64,000 nucleotides of DNA from Tropicimonas sp. IMCC6043 (GCF_004146235.1 NZ_SELO01000009.1:1-64000), one strand, 5' to 3'; counted from the stretch's first letter, positions 1-9,965 are shown. Notes: generated by a model not told the origin, from the sequence alone. Translations and numbers: made by a program.

Positions 1-219
1 TTGCTGAAAGCACAGGACAACTGGTTGCTGTTCCTGCCCCGATACAGTCCCGATCTGAACCCGATAGAAATGGCGTTCTCAAAGTTGAAAACGCTGATCC
101 GCAAAGCCGCCGCTCGAACCTACGAACCGCTTTGGCAGGTCGTCGGACACGTCTGCAACCTCTTCACTGAAGAAGAATGCTACAACTTCTTCAAGGCCGC
201 AGGCTATGAAACCGAATAG
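1..219 (+). CDS. IS630-family transposase, C-terminal part (cut by window edge)
   Basis: The visible 72 codons hold the last catalytic block of an IS630/Tc1-type DDE transposase. The PRYSPDLNPIE motif carries the final acidic residue, followed by FSKLK, which is typical of the family. The protein ends in YETE. The upstream DDE residues and the left end of the element lie outside the window, so it is unknown whether the gene is intact. No convincing terminal inverted repeat is visible in the 220 nt between the stop and the tRNA gene. Confidence 0.8.
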   Translation: MLKAQDNWLLFLPRYSPDLNPIEMAFSKLKTLIRKAAARTYEPLWQVVGHVCNLFTEEECYNFFKAAGYETE

Positions 220-439
220 ATTGGGATCGCTCTAGCTGAACGATACCCATGGCCGCCGTGGACCGTTGTGGCTCCGTTCATCGTCCGACGTGAACGAGAC
301 CGTCAGCAAGACCTACGCGGCGGAGTGGCGGATTGCGGAAATCGCGGTCCATCAAGCGCCCAAGGGTGGGCGATAGGGTGGATAGAGAAGAGAGAAAAGA
401 TATTACCTATTTGAAAACAATACAAACTTCTCGCTGCGC

Positions 440-523
440 TGGTGCGGGTGGTCGGACTCGAACCGACACTCCTTGAGGAAAGGGTGTTTGAGACCCTCGC
501 GTCTACCATTCCGCCACACCCGC
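440..523 (-). tRNA. tRNA-Leu(CAA)
   Basis: Read on the minus strand, the 5' acceptor half GCGGGTG pairs with CACCCGC, followed by A and an encoded CCA at 440-442. The anticodon stem AGGGT/ACCCT encloses the loop CTCAAAC, giving anticodon CAA, which reads UUG. The T arm is GTCGG, TTCGAGT, CCGAC. The long variable arm (about 13 nt) is the class II feature expected for leucine tRNA. Nothing else recognisable lies between it and the dctM stop at 758. Confidence 0.93.
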
Positions 524-757
524 ACTGGACGCTCCCCGCTGGTAGCCTCGGGGACCGGAGCCCTGTCTAACCCGCCGCGCGATCGGGCTCAATCCCGCGC
601 GTAGGTCCGGAAGCGGCTCGGTCGGCAAATAGCCAGAACAGGCTGGAAGGGACCATTGCCCTGCGCTTGCCGCGATTGCGCCACCTGGACCGTCAATTCG
701 GGATCTAGCTCCGCCGCGAGCGACGCACAAGCTCTTGCGACCGGAAATCACCGGCAG

Positions 758-2110
758 CTACCCGATGAGGGCGACCAGCCAGAGCGAAATGGACGGGAAG
801 GCGACCAGCAAACCGACGCGCAGGAGGTCGGACAGGACAAAGGGAGCGACGCCGACATAAGTGCGGCCGATGCGGATATCCGGCGCGACGCCGTTCAGGA
901 TGAAGAGATTCATCCCGACGGGTGGCGTGATCAGGCCGACCTCGACCACGATCAGGGCAAGAATGCCGAACCAGATCGCCACCGCCTCCGGCGACATGCC
1001 GAAATCCAGCACCTCGATCACCGGAAGGAAGATCGGCACGGTGAGCAGGATCATCGAGAGGCTCTCCATGACGCAACCGAAGACGAGATAGCACAGCAGC
1101 ATCGCCACCAGCACGGTCATCGGCGCGAATCCCTGGGTCAGCACCCAGTCGGCGAGCGCGTCTGGCGCCCGGGTGAGCGCCAGGAAGCCCTTGAAGACCT
1201 CGGCCCCCAGCAGGATGAAGAAGATCATCCCGGTCGCCTTTGCGGTTTCGAGGAAGCTCTCGAGCAGGCCGGCGCGCGTCAGGCGGCCCATCGTGGCGCC
1301 GTAGAGCGTCGTCGTCACGGCGCCGAAGGCCGCCGCCTCGCCGGGGGTGAAGAGCGCCTGGTCGCCCGGCCGGGTCCAGTCCCAGTCACCGACGATGCCG
1401 CCCATGGTGAGCCCGAAGATCGCGAGAACCGGCCAGGTCGCCGCGAGTGTCGACCAGCGCTCCGACCAGGGACGGCGCGGCGCGACCGGCCCGGCACCCG
1501 GCGAGACGCGGACATAGATCGCCACCGTCACCATGTAGCCGAGTGCCGCCAGCAGGCCCGGAACGAGCGCGGCGACGAACATCGTGACGATGTTCTGCTC
1601 GGCGAGGATCGCATAGAGCACGAGGATCACCGAGGGCGGGATCAGGATGCCGAGCGTGCCGCCGGCGGCCAGCACGCCGGTCGACAGCGCGTCGGAATAG
1701 CCGCGCCGGCGCATCTCGGGCAACGCCACCTGCCCCATCGTCGAGGCCGTGGCGAGCGAGGAGCCGCAAATCGCGCCGAAACCCGCGCAGGCTCCCACCG
1801 CCGCCATGGCGATGCCGCCGCGCTTGTGGCCCAGCCAGTCGGAGGCGGCGCGGAACAGCGCCGAGGACATGCCGGTGCGCGTGGCCACCTGCCCCATCAG
1901 CAGGAAGAGCGGCACGATGGCGAGCCCCTGGTTGGAGAAGGTCTCGTAGGTGAGCGTCTTCAGCTGCGCCATCGGCCCGGTGGGCGCGCCCATGACATAC
2001 CAGGTGCCGAAGAACCCGGTCAGCCCCATGGCGAGCGCGATCGGAACCCTGAGGAAGACGCCCGCGAGCATCAGCCCGAAGGCCGTGAGCGCCAGCGGAA
2101 GGCCGGTCAT
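758..2110 (-). CDS. dctM: TRAP transporter large permease (DctM-type)
   Basis: This 450-residue inner-membrane protein is the large permease subunit of a tripartite ATP-independent periplasmic transporter, driving uptake of an organic acid with an ion gradient. It is hydrophobic throughout with about 12 predicted segments. It carries family blocks such as AGFGAICGSSLATASTMG near residue 110 and GGTLGILIPPSVILVLYA near 155. The ATG at 2110 overlaps the dctQ stop in an ATGA arrangement, which rules out longer upstream starts. Substrate cannot be read from the sequence. No periplasmic binding protein (DctP) gene accompanies it. Confidence 0.9.
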   Translation of the reverse strand: MTGLPLALTAFGLMLAGVFLRVPIALAMGLTGFFGTWYVMGAPTGPMAQLKTLTYETFSNQGLAIVPLFLLMGQVATRTGMSSALFRAASDWLGHKRGGIAMAAVGACAGFGAICGSSLATASTMGQVALPEMRRRGYSDALSTGVLAAGGTLGILIPPSVILVLYAILAEQNIVTMFVAALVPGLLAALGYMVTVAIYVRVSPGAGPVAPRRPWSERWSTLAATWPVLAIFGLTMGGIVGDWDWTRPGDQALFTPGEAAAFGAVTTTLYGATMGRLTRAGLLESFLETAKATGMIFFILLGAEVFKGFLALTRAPDALADWVLTQGFAPMTVLVAMLLCYLVFGCVMESLSMILLTVPIFLPVIEVLDFGMSPEAVAIWFGILALIVVEVGLITPPVGMNLFILNGVAPDIRIGRTYVGVAPFVLSDLLRVGLLVAFPSISLWLVALIG

Positions 2111-2688
2111 GCCGCGCCCTCCCGGCCGTCCCGCACCCAGCAGGCGGCGCGCCATGTCGTGTAGAGCCCGACCGCCAGCATCACCAGCGCGCCGACAAGC
2201 GCCACGCCATAGAGGATCCAGACCGGGATCTGCAACTCGTAGGTGGTCTCCGGGAAGAACGGCTTGTAGCCCATGCCGAGCCACTGCCGCACGGAATCAG
2301 AGCCATAGGGAAACTTCTCGCCGAAGCCGAACCAGAGCTGGCGCAGGATGACCGCCGAGGCCAGCGTCACGAGCAGGTCGCCCATCAGGCCGAAAACCGC
2401 CTGAACCCGCGGCGGGAACCGGTCGGTCAGGATGTCGACGGTGACATGCCCGCGCTTGAGCTGGCACCACGGCAGGAAGAAGAAGACCGCGATGGCGCAG
2501 CCATGGGCGACCAATTCGTAATCGCCGGGCACCGCGCCGAGACCGACACCGTCGAGCGCACGGCCGATCACCGAGACGAAGGTCACCGTCGCCACGGCGA
2601 GGAGGACGACTCCGCCCGACCAGGCGAGCAGACGCGCGGCCGTCTCGACCCGCCGCCCCAGCGGGCCGCGTTCGCCGGCCAGTGTCAT
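2107..2688 (-). CDS. dctQ: TRAP transporter small permease (DctQ-type)
   Basis: The 193-residue product is the four-helix small permease that pairs with DctM. Hydrophobic stretches lie near residues 20-45, 65-80, 105-125 and 155-180, and the conserved region LKRGHVTVDILTDR follows helix 2. The start at 2688 is preferred over an in-frame ATG at 2724. It sits one base after the monooxygenase stop with GGGGA upstream, whereas the longer form would overlap the monooxygenase gene. It is co-transcribed with dctM (4-nt overlap). Confidence 0.88.
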   Translation of the reverse strand: MTLAGERGPLGRRVETAARLLAWSGGVVLLAVATVTFVSVIGRALDGVGLGAVPGDYELVAHGCAIAVFFFLPWCQLKRGHVTVDILTDRFPPRVQAVFGLMGDLLVTLASAVILRQLWFGFGEKFPYGSDSVRQWLGMGYKPFFPETTYELQIPVWILYGVALVGALVMLAVGLYTTWRAACWVRDGREGAA

Positions 2689-2689
2689 G

Positions 2690-3979
2690 TCAGTCCCCGA
2701 TCTTGCCTTGGAAGCGTTCACCATCGGCCGCGCCGATGATCGACGGCTGGGCGTTGATTTCCTCCACGGTGAGACCGGTGGCCTGCTTGTAGCGCTCGGA
2801 GAAGACCCGCCGTTCGGCCTCGGGCATCACCACGTCGATATCCTCGAAGCCGTCCGGCGCGCGGTCGGCCACGGCATCGAGCACCGCGTCGGGCCCCTGC
2901 CCGCGGTTCGCGAGGATGATGGCGTTGACCGGTTCGCGGCGCTCGGCATCGTAGTCCTGCAACGCCAGCGTCGTCTCGCCATGGTCGCGCAGGCTGCGCG
3001 CCATGACGCGGGCGTCGAGAATGCCCTGCGAGGCGCCGTTCGAACCGATCGGATACATCGGATGCGCGGAATCGCCGAGCAGCGCCACGCGGCCCTCGGT
3101 CCAGGAGGGCAACGGGTCTCGGTCGACCATCGGCCACTCCCAGACCGCCTCGGTGCCGCCGATCAGCGCCGGAATGTCGAGCCAGTCGAACTTCCAGTCC
3201 TCGAAGCTCGGCAGCACGTCGTCAATCTCGCCACGCCGGCTCCAGTCCTGGGTGTCATAGTCGCGGTCGGGTGTCACCGGAAGCTCCGCGATCCAGTGGA
3301 CGAAGCTCTGCGTTTTCCCCCTGTCGCCAATGGGATATGCAACGAACTTCATTCCCTTCGTGCCGGAGATTGTCATCGTCCGACCGCCGAGGAATCGCGG
3401 CGCCCGCGCCACGCCGCGCCACATCATCGACTTGCGCCAGTTCGGCTTGCCGGCATCGGGGAAGAGCGTCTCGCGGGTCCGTGAGCGGGCCCCGTCGGAG
3501 GCGACGAGGACCGAGCCGCGCAGCCGGTCGATCTCGAAACCGTATTGCCGGTCGGTCAGCACGACTTCGAGCCCGCGCGGGCTCTCATACCATTCGGACA
3601 CCTTGGCGCCGGCGAGGATCGCCTTCGGTCCGCAACGTTCCACCAGCGTCTCGTGCAGCGCCATTTGCAGCGCGCCGCGGTGGATGGAGATCTGCGGGAA
3701 CCGGTACCCCGCCGAGATACCGCGCGGCTCGGACCAGACCTCCTGACCGCGATTGTTGAAATAGCTCGTCCGCTCGGTATGAACGCCGATCGTGTCGAGC
3801 TTGTCCTTGAGCCCGAGATCGTAAAGCTCGCGCACGGCATGCGGCTGAAGGTTGATACCGAATCCGAGTGGGCGCAGCTCTGCGATGGCCTCGATGATCC
3901 GGAACGGAACGCCCACCTGGTGCAGCGAGAGACCGAGGGTCAGGCCGGCGATGCCGGCGCCGGAGATCAGGACAGTCAT
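2690..3979 (-). CDS. FAD-dependent monooxygenase (PhzS / salicylate hydroxylase-like)
   Basis: This is a 429-residue class A flavoprotein hydroxylase. The N-terminal GAGIAGLTLGLSLHQVG is the Rossmann FAD-binding motif. A GD block, GDSAHPMYPIGSNG, near residue 300 binds the FAD ribityl/pyrophosphate. The family hydroxylates aromatic or heteroaromatic acids using NAD(P)H and O2; the substrate here is unknown. AAAGGAGG stands 6 nt before the ATG. It is the first gene of an operon with dctQ and dctM (1-nt gap), suggesting that the TRAP system imports the substrate or a related acid. Confidence 0.85.
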   Translation of the reverse strand: MTVLISGAGIAGLTLGLSLHQVGVPFRIIEAIAELRPLGFGINLQPHAVRELYDLGLKDKLDTIGVHTERTSYFNNRGQEVWSEPRGISAGYRFPQISIHRGALQMALHETLVERCGPKAILAGAKVSEWYESPRGLEVVLTDRQYGFEIDRLRGSVLVASDGARSRTRETLFPDAGKPNWRKSMMWRGVARAPRFLGGRTMTISGTKGMKFVAYPIGDRGKTQSFVHWIAELPVTPDRDYDTQDWSRRGEIDDVLPSFEDWKFDWLDIPALIGGTEAVWEWPMVDRDPLPSWTEGRVALLGDSAHPMYPIGSNGASQGILDARVMARSLRDHGETTLALQDYDAERREPVNAIILANRGQGPDAVLDAVADRAPDGFEDIDVVMPEAERRVFSERYKQATGLTVEEINAQPSIIGAADGERFQGKIGD

Positions 3980-4115
3980 GGCGTGCCTCCTTTCGGGCGC
4001 AGCGGGCCGGCACGACCCGGCGCTGCCCTCCTATGCGTCGCCCGGGGGCCGGATTGCAACCGTGGAGTGCCTGCCAGGCGGCATTGCACGGCGCGCAACG
4101 CTCGCTCAAGTCAGC

Positions 4116-4952
4116 TCAGATCTGCCCGGCGGTGAAGGTGTCGCAAGCATCGAGCAACCCCGCCTCGAAGCCTGTCGCGAACCATCTCTGGCGTTGCTCG
4201 ATACTGCCGCGGGAAAAGGCATGCGGCGGCTGCACCCGGTCGGCGCAGCGTGCCAGCATATGCTCGCCGGCCTCCTTGGCGGCAACCAGGGCCGCGGCCA
4301 TGTCGCTCGGCTCGACCGCGCCGGTCGGGGTTGCCGAGTGCCGCGCCCAGATGCCGGAGAAGCAGTCGGCCTGCAGTTCGACCCGGATCGAGAGCGCCTC
4401 GCGCTCGGTCCCGCTCAGCCTGTCCTGCGCCTTCCGGGTCTCGCCCAGGATACCAAGCTCGTTCTGCACGTGGTGGGACACCTCGTGCGCGATGACACAG
4501 GTGGCAGCGGAATCGGCTCCCTTTCCCGGGCTCGCGCGCACTTCCGCAAGAAAGGCGGTGTCGAGATAGACGTGCCGGCTCAACGGACAGTAGAACGGTC
4601 CGGTCAGGATCGTACCCATGGCGTCGGAGCAAGGCGAGGCGGTGCTCTCGGAGAACAGCACCAGGCCGGGCGGCTGATAGCTCTGACCGACCTGGCTCTC
4701 GAATATCCCGCCCCAGACCGCTTCCGTATCGGCGAGCACGACGGTTGCGAAAGCGCCTGCCGCCTTCTCCTCCTCTGCGGTCGGGGCCGCACCGGCGGCC
4801 GTGCCCTGCGCCTGCGGCCGCATGCCCGGGACGATGCCGAGCCCCCAGGCGACGAGGAGCGCGACGCCCCCCACCGCGACAGCCTTCCAAACCCTGCCCC
4901 TGCCCCGGTCGCCCCCTGCCTTCGCGCTACCCTGCCTCACTCGCCACGTCAT
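4116..4952 (-). CDS. Neutral zinc metallopeptidase (YpfJ/KPN_02809 family)
   Basis: The 278-residue protein has one N-terminal hydrophobic anchor (about residues 22-43), so the catalytic part is probably periplasmic. The zinc-binding HExxH appears as VIAHEVSHHVQN near residue 154, and a downstream ELQADCFSGIWA supplies the third ligand region, as in the YpfJ family. The peptide target is unknown. The start is supported by CAGGAGACGTGGT before the ATG. It runs in the same direction as the monooxygenase operon, but a 136-nt gap suggests an independent unit. Confidence 0.88.
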   Translation of the reverse strand: MTWRVRQGSAKAGGDRGRGRVWKAVAVGGVALLVAWGLGIVPGMRPQAQGTAAGAAPTAEEEKAAGAFATVVLADTEAVWGGIFESQVGQSYQPPGLVLFSESTASPCSDAMGTILTGPFYCPLSRHVYLDTAFLAEVRASPGKGADSAATCVIAHEVSHHVQNELGILGETRKAQDRLSGTEREALSIRVELQADCFSGIWARHSATPTGAVEPSDMAAALVAAKEAGEHMLARCADRVQPPHAFSRGSIEQRQRWFATGFEAGLLDACDTFTAGQI

Positions 4953-5022
4953 ACCACGTCTCCTGCTTGACCCTTCCGCCGCCCCGTGCTGTTTGCACCC
5001 GAACAGGACGGGGTGCCGACCA

Positions 5023-5601
5023 TTGCCGAGACGACTCTACGACTGGACGCTGTCGCTTGCAGCCGGGAAATACGCACTTTGGGCTCTGGCGGCGGTCGCC
5101 TTCATCGAAAGTTCGTTCTTTCCGATCCCGCCCGACGTGCTGATGATCCCGATGATCATCGCCACGCCCAATCGCGCCTTCCTGATTGCCGGCGTGGCCA
5201 TGGTCGCCTCGGTCCTGGGCGGCGCATTCGGCTACGCGATCGGCGCCTTCGCCTTCAACGAGATCGGCCTGCCGATCCTTGAAAGCCTCGGCAAGGCCGA
5301 CCGGATGGCGGAGTTCAATGAACGCTTTAACGATTTCGGCTTCTGGGCGGTGCTGATTGCGGGGCTGACACCATTTCCCTACAAGGTCATCACCATCATG
5401 TCCGGCTGGACAGGCATGCCCTTTGTCACGTTCATGCTGACCTCCGTCATCGCCCGCGGCGGGCGGTTCTTCCTCGTTGCCGTTCTTCTCTGGAAGTTCG
5501 GAGCCCCGATCCGCGACTTCATCGAAAAGCGGCTGGGGCTCGTGCTGATCCTGTTCTGCGTCGGCCTCGTCGGCGGCTTCTACCTAGTGAAATTCCTATG
5601 A
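5023..5601 (+). CDS. YqaA/DedA-family membrane protein
   Basis: This is a 192-residue inner-membrane protein of the SNARE-associated/VTT (DedA, YqaA) type. ESSFFPIPPDVLMIPMI near residue 25 and the conserved GRFFLVAVLLWKFG near 145 are family hallmarks. Members are linked to membrane lipid handling; the exact role is unknown. I chose the TTG start at 5023 because homologues begin at the RRLYDWTLSLA block and AGGACGGGG lies about 10 nt upstream. Longer in-frame extensions are low-complexity and run antisense into the metallopeptidase gene. It overlaps dsbB by 4 nt. Confidence 0.8.
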   Translation: MPRRLYDWTLSLAAGKYALWALAAVAFIESSFFPIPPDVLMIPMIIATPNRAFLIAGVAMVASVLGGAFGYAIGAFAFNEIGLPILESLGKADRMAEFNERFNDFGFWAVLIAGLTPFPYKVITIMSGWTGMPFVTFMLTSVIARGGRFFLVAVLLWKFGAPIRDFIEKRLGLVLILFCVGLVGGFYLVKFL

Positions 5602-6056
5602 CCCGAAAATCTCTTGTCCTTCTTGCACTGGCCGGATCGGCGCTGTCGCTGGCCGGCGCCTTCTTCTTCCAGCACGTGATGGGAATCCTGCCCTGCGAAC
5701 TGTGCATCTTGCAGCGCTACCCGCATGCGGCGATGCTGGCGATCGGCTTGCTGGCCCTGATGGTTCCGACCCGCTGGCTGCCCCGTCTCGGCGCGGCGAC
5801 GGCGCTCGTCAGCCTGACGCTGGCGGTCTATCATTCCGGGGTCGAGCGCAAGCTCTGGTCCGGCCCGGCCGATTGCACCGGCGGCCAGGATCTCTCCGGG
5901 CTCTCCGGCGCAGATCTGCTGAGCACCGATTTCACGATCGGCACGATCATGTGCGACCAGATTTCCTTCTCGATCCTAGGCCTCTCCTTCGCCAACATGA
6001 ACGTGATCCTGTCGCTCGCGCTCCTCGGCATCTGGATCGCGGCCGCGCGCCGCTAG
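5598..6056 (+). CDS. dsbB: Disulfide bond formation protein B
   Basis: The 152-residue, four-helix inner-membrane protein re-oxidises DsbA-type thioredoxins and passes electrons to quinone. The quinone-proximal pair is PCELC at residues 34-38, in the usual loop after helix 1. A second periplasmic cysteine pair lies near C91 and C115 (GPADC and TIMC). The ATG overlaps the yqaA stop (ATGA), indicating translational coupling. No dsbA is in the window. Confidence 0.9.
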   Translation: MTRKSLVLLALAGSALSLAGAFFFQHVMGILPCELCILQRYPHAAMLAIGLLALMVPTRWLPRLGAATALVSLTLAVYHSGVERKLWSGPADCTGGQDLSGLSGADLLSTDFTIGTIMCDQISFSILGLSFANMNVILSLALLGIWIAAARR

Positions 6057-6132
6057 GCACGGCGCACCGACCACCCGAATCGACGTTCCGCGAGGGCCGG
6101 TTCGGGACCGAGGACACTGAGAGTTACGCGCG

Positions 6133-8442
6133 TCAGTCCCGTCGCATCGCGTCGCGCAGAGCGGCCCCGAGCGCGCCATCGCCCGCCGCCGGCGGCTCTC
6201 GACGCGGTGGCTTTCCGGGCTTCCGCGCCCCCTGACCCTGCCCGCCACGCGCCGGCTTCGACGGCTGCTCGCCCGGCTCGGACTGCTTGCGCATCGACAG
6301 GCTGATCCGCTTGCGCGGCACGTCCACCTCGAGCACCCGGACGCGCACGATGTCGCCTGCCTTCACCACCTCGTGCGGATCCTTCACGAACCGGTCCGCG
6401 AGTTGGGAGAGATGCACCAGCCCGTCCTGGTGAACGCCGATATCGACGAAGGCGCCGAAGGCGGCGACATTGGTGACGCTGCCCTCGAGCATCATCCCCG
6501 GCTTCAGGTCACCGATCTGCTCGATCCCTTCGGCGAAACGCGCGGTGCGGAATTCGGGCCGCGGGTCTCGGCCGGGCTTGGCGAGCTCGGCGAGGATGTC
6601 GCGCACGGTCGGCAGTCCAACGCTGCCGTCGACGAAATCTTCCGCGCGCAGCGATTTCAGCCGCGTTTCGTCACCCATGACCTGGCGCAGGTCGCGCCCG
6701 CAGGCGGCGACGATCCGGCGCGCGACGGCGTAGGATTCGGGATGGACAGCGGAGGCGTCGAGCGGCTCGGCACCGCCCCGGATACGCAGGAAGCCAGCAC
6801 ATTGCTCGAAGGCACGCGGCCCGAGGCGGGGAACTTTCAGCAGCGACTTGCGGGAGGAGAAAGCACCATGTGCATCCCGATGCGCGACGACCGCGTCGGC
6901 CAGGGCCGGGCCGAGGCCCGAGACGCGGGCGAGCAGCGGCGCGGAGGCCATGTTGAGATCGACCCCGACCGCGTTCACCGCATCCTCGACGACCCCGTCG
7001 AGCGCACGGACCAGCCGGTGCTGGTCGACATCATGCTGGTATTGCCCGACGCCGATCGCTTTCGGATCGATCTTCACCAGTTCGGCCAGCGGGTCCTGCA
7101 ACCGGCGCGCGATCGAGACCGCGCCGCGCAGGCTCACGTCGAGATTGGGGAATTCCCGCGCCGCGAGTTCGGAGGCGGAATAGACCGAAGCGCCGGCCTC
7201 GGAGACCACCGCCGTGGCCGGCTTCGGCGCCGGCATTTCGGCCAGCAGGTCCGCAACCATCCGTTCGGTCTCACGGCTGGCCGTGCCGTTGCCGATGGCA
7301 ATCAGCTCGGAGCCGTGCTTGCGGATCAGCCCGGCAAGCGTGGCCTGTGCGCCGCGCAGATCGTTCTTCGGCTGGAACGGATAGTTCGTGGCAGTGTCGA
7401 GGAGCTTGCCGGTCGCATCGACCACGGCGACCTTGACGCCGGTGCGGATCCCGGGGTCGAGCCCGATGACGCCCTTCGGCCCCGCCGGCGCCGCGAGAAG
7501 CAGGTCCTTCAGGTTTCTCGAGAAGACACGGATAGCCTCCTCCTGCGCCCGGGCGCGCATCTCGCCCGTCAGATCGAGCATCAGCCGGAGGCTCAGCTTC
7601 GTGCGCCAGGTCCAGCCCGCCACGCCGCGCAGCCAGCGGTCGCCCGGCCCGTCGCCGGTGGTCTCCAGCGTGGCACAGATCATGGCCTCGACCTTCGGCA
7701 GGTCGGTCTCCGGATCGGGCGCGATGTCGAGCCTCAGGATGCCCTCGTTCGCGCCGCGCAACATGGCCAATGCGCGGTGTCCCGGCACGTCGGCCCAACG
7801 CTCCCGATGGTCGAAATAGTCGGAAAACTTCGCGCCTCGCGCCTCTTCTCCCTCGTTGACGCGGGAGATGAGCAGCGCGTGCTGTTGCAGGAAGGCGCGC
7901 AGGCGGCCGAGCAGGTCGGCGGTCTCGGCCAACTCCTCGGCGAGGATGTCGCGGGCGCCGGCGAGCGCGGACTTGCTGTCGGGAACCTCCTCGCCGAGGA
8001 AGCCTTCGGCGAGCGCCTCCGGATCGGCACTGCGATCGGCGCGAATGGCCTCGAGAAGCGGCGCAAGGCCGTGCTCGCGGGCGATCGTCGCGCGGCTGCG
8101 CCGCTTTGGCCGGAACGGGAGGTAGAGATCCTCGAGAAGGGACTTCGTTTCCGCAGCGGCGATCTTCGCCTCCAGGGCGTCATCGAGCTTGCCCTGTTCG
8201 CGGATCGAGTTGCGGATCGCGTCCCGCCGCGCCTCCAGTTCGGTCAGGTAGTCCAGCCGTTCGGAGAGCTGGCGAAGCTGCCCGTCGTCGAGCCCTCCCG
8301 TTGCCTCCTTCCGATACCGCGCAACGAAGGGAACCGTGGCACCTTCCCGAAGCAGTGTCACCGCGGCGGACACCTGCCCGGGCGACGCGGCGATCTCTTC
8401 GGCAATGGTTCGGACAATCCGGGCAGGAACGGCTTGGGTCAT
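6133..8442 (-). CDS. tex: Tex-family transcription accessory / RNA-binding protein
   Basis: The roughly 769-residue protein has the full Tex architecture. It comprises a helical N-terminal region, a YqgF-like domain ([16 protein letters not shown] near residue 330), helix-hairpin-helix repeats ([16 protein letters not shown] near 510) and a C-terminal S1 RNA-binding domain ([18 protein letters not shown] near 660), then a basic Gly/Lys/Arg tail. Tex proteins bind nucleic acid and influence transcription and RNA turnover. I chose ATG 8442; a GTG at 8451 would add three residues, and neither has a strong Shine-Dalgarno. It lies downstream of ssb on the same strand. Confidence 0.92.
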   Translation of the reverse strand: MTQAVPARIVRTIAEEIAASPGQVSAAVTLLREGATVPFVARYRKEATGGLDDGQLRQLSERLDYLTELEARRDAIRNSIREQGKLDDALEAKIAAAETKSLLEDLYLPFRPKRRSRATIAREHGLAPLLEAIRADRSADPEALAEGFLGEEVPDSKSALAGARDILAEELAETADLLGRLRAFLQQHALLISRVNEGEEARGAKFSDYFDHRERWADVPGHRALAMLRGANEGILRLDIAPDPETDLPKVEAMICATLETTGDGPGDRWLRGVAGWTWRTKLSLRLMLDLTGEMRARAQEEAIRVFSRNLKDLLLAAPAGPKGVIGLDPGIRTGVKVAVVDATGKLLDTATNYPFQPKNDLRGAQATLAGLIRKHGSELIAIGNGTASRETERMVADLLAEMPAPKPATAVVSEAGASVYSASELAAREFPNLDVSLRGAVSIARRLQDPLAELVKIDPKAIGVGQYQHDVDQHRLVRALDGVVEDAVNAVGVDLNMASAPLLARVSGLGPALADAVVAHRDAHGAFSSRKSLLKVPRLGPRAFEQCAGFLRIRGGAEPLDASAVHPESYAVARRIVAACGRDLRQVMGDETRLKSLRAEDFVDGSVGLPTVRDILAELAKPGRDPRPEFRTARFAEGIEQIGDLKPGMMLEGSVTNVAAFGAFVDIGVHQDGLVHLSQLADRFVKDPHEVVKAGDIVRVRVLEVDVPRKRISLSMRKQSEPGEQPSKPARGGQGQGARKPGKPPRREPPAAGDGALGAALRDAMRRD

Positions 8443-8564
8443 CGGGCTCACATGTCAGGGAAGGATACACGCCGTCCCCGGGCCCCTGAAAGGCGCCCGG
8501 ATACCGGCCTTATGCGACGCGGGAAACGGTGTCGCGGAGGTGTTTCCGGTCGGGTTGCGACGGA

Positions 8565-9035
8565 TCAGAAGGGAATCTCGTCGTCGACATCGCCACCGGG
8601 GCCACCGGGGGCGCTGTCATAGCCGCCGCCGCCGCCGTAGCCGCCACGGTCGTCATAGCCGTCGCTGCCGCCGCCGCCACCGCCCCGGCTGTCGAGGAGG
8701 GTCAGTTCGCCGCGATAGGGACGCAACACCACCTCGGTCGTGTAGCGGTCCTGGCCGGACTGGTCCTGCCATTTGCGGGTCTCGAGCTGGCCCTCGATAT
8801 AGACCTTCGACCCCTTGCGCAGATATTGCTCCGCGATCCGCGCCAGCGGCTCGGAAAAGATCGCGACCGAGTGCCATTCGGTCCGCTCCCGGCGCTCGCC
8901 GGTATTGCGGTCCTTCCAGTTCTCCGAGGTCGCGATGCGAAGGTTGCAGACCTTGCCACCGTTCTGGAACGTCCGCACCTCGGGGTCCCGGCCCAGGTTT
9001 CCCACCAGAATGACCTTGTTCACCGATCCCGCCAT
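8565..9035 (-). CDS. ssb: Single-stranded DNA-binding protein
   Basis: The 156-residue protein has an N-terminal OB fold ([16 protein letters not shown], then WHSVAIFSE and [13 protein letters not shown]). A Gly-rich flexible linker follows, then the acidic tip DDEIPF that recruits repair and replication partners. AAGGAG sits 6 nt before the ATG at 9035, so an in-frame ATG at 9077 is not used. The upstream region lacks a correctly spaced alphaproteobacterial LexA site, so no SOS control is visible. Confidence 0.95.
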   Translation of the reverse strand: MAGSVNKVILVGNLGRDPEVRTFQNGGKVCNLRIATSENWKDRNTGERRERTEWHSVAIFSEPLARIAEQYLRKGSKVYIEGQLETRKWQDQSGQDRYTTEVVLRPYRGELTLLDSRGGGGGGSDGYDDRGGYGGGGGYDSAPGGPGGDVDDEIPF

Positions 9036-9231
9036 ACGCCGCTCCTTGGTTCTGTCTTGTTGTTCCGTCCGGCGCATCCGGGCGCGCCGATTCCGGTCTG
9101 GAGTGGGACGCTACACCACCTCGTGGCGGTAAAAAACCGCGGAATGCGACGCAGTGCGCTCTGCGGGCTGGCGCGGCGGCGGAAATTCCCTATACTGCGC
9201 AGCAACGAAAAACGGATACCGGGACGAGTGC

Positions 9232-9843
9232 ATGCGCTGTGGCATCGGGACGAGGCTGGCAGCGGCCCTTCTGGCCGCGGGTGTGGCGTTTGGCGGTGCC
9301 ACTGACTCCTCCGCGGAAACCTCGATTTCCTCCAAGGCCAGGACGAAGCTTTTCTCCTCGCAGACGCGGGTGCTCGACAGCCGTGCGGCCAGCCAATACT
9401 CGAGTTCCACGCGGCTTCAGCCACCGTCGGCGACATCCGCTGTCCAGTTGGCCTCCGTTCCGGGCTACCGGGGCCGCTATAGCGGGCCCTATCTGCAAGT
9501 CGCCAAGGATGCAGCGCGGCGGCACGGCGTTCCGGAGGATCTCTACCTGAGGCTGGTGCAGCAGGAGAGCAACTGGCACACCGGCGCGAGATCCCACAAG
9601 GGCGCGATCGGGCTGGCGCAGCTCATGCCGGAGACCGCCGCGACGCTGGGGGTGGACCCGACCAATCCGAACCAGAACCTCGATGGCGGCGCCCGCTATC
9701 TCAAGATGATGTACAACCGCTACGGAAACTGGCGCCTGGCGCTTGCCGCCTACAATGCCGGACCGGCCGCGGTCGACAAATATGGCGGCGTCCCTCCCTA
9801 TCGCGAGACAAAACAGTACGTCCGCAAGATCTGGGGAAGCTGA
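9232..9843 (+). CDS. Secreted lytic transglycosylase (SLT domain)
   Basis: This is a 203-residue protein with a Sec signal peptide ([22 protein letters not shown], cleaved near SSAE), so it acts in the periplasm. The C-terminal SLT domain (from about residue 85) has the catalytic glutamate in QQESNW, the block [13 protein letters not shown], and the late [10 protein letters not shown] motif. It would cleave peptidoglycan to 1,6-anhydro products. The ATG at 9232 is preferred over one at 9154 because it begins the signal peptide. It is transcribed divergently from ssb and ends opposite guaB. Confidence 0.88.
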   Translation: MRCGIGTRLAAALLAAGVAFGGATDSSAETSISSKARTKLFSSQTRVLDSRAASQYSSSTRLQPPSATSAVQLASVPGYRGRYSGPYLQVAKDAARRHGVPEDLYLRLVQQESNWHTGARSHKGAIGLAQLMPETAATLGVDPTNPNQNLDGGARYLKMMYNRYGNWRLALAAYNAGPAAVDKYGGVPPYRETKQYVRKIWGS

Positions 9844-9889
9844 AGCCAGCTTAAGGCACCTTCCAACGACCAGGACCAAGCGCGAACCC

Positions 9890-9965
9890 ATGCCATCGCC
9901 GGGCCGTGGTGGCCGCGCGGCGGCCTTTCGGCCTTTGCTCCGCGCCGTGGTGCCGGGTTCGAACG
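9890..9965. repeat. Intergenic GC-rich repeat element, copy 1
   Basis: Between two convergent genes lies a GC-rich block. It contains GCCATCGCCGGGCC, then GCGCGGCGGCCTTTCGGCC and GCTCCGCGCC followed by a TTCGAAC-like end. The same ordered blocks recur at about 53548-53735 (CGCGGCGGCC, TTCGGCCTT, GCTCCGCGCC, GTGCGAACC). It can fold into hairpins and may serve as a bidirectional terminator. I infer a dispersed intergenic repeat; only two copies are seen. Confidence 0.5.

Noticed and set aside
655-2351. Long plus-strand open frames opposite dctM and dctQ
   Set aside because: Charged, repetitive composition typical of antisense frames in GC-rich DNA; the minus strand encodes clear TRAP permeases.
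9036-9100. GAAC-N9-GAAC upstream of ssb as an alphaproteobacterial LexA (SOS) box
   Set aside because: The alphaproteobacterial site needs a 7-bp spacer (GAACN7GAAC or GTTCN7GTTC); 9 bp is out of register.
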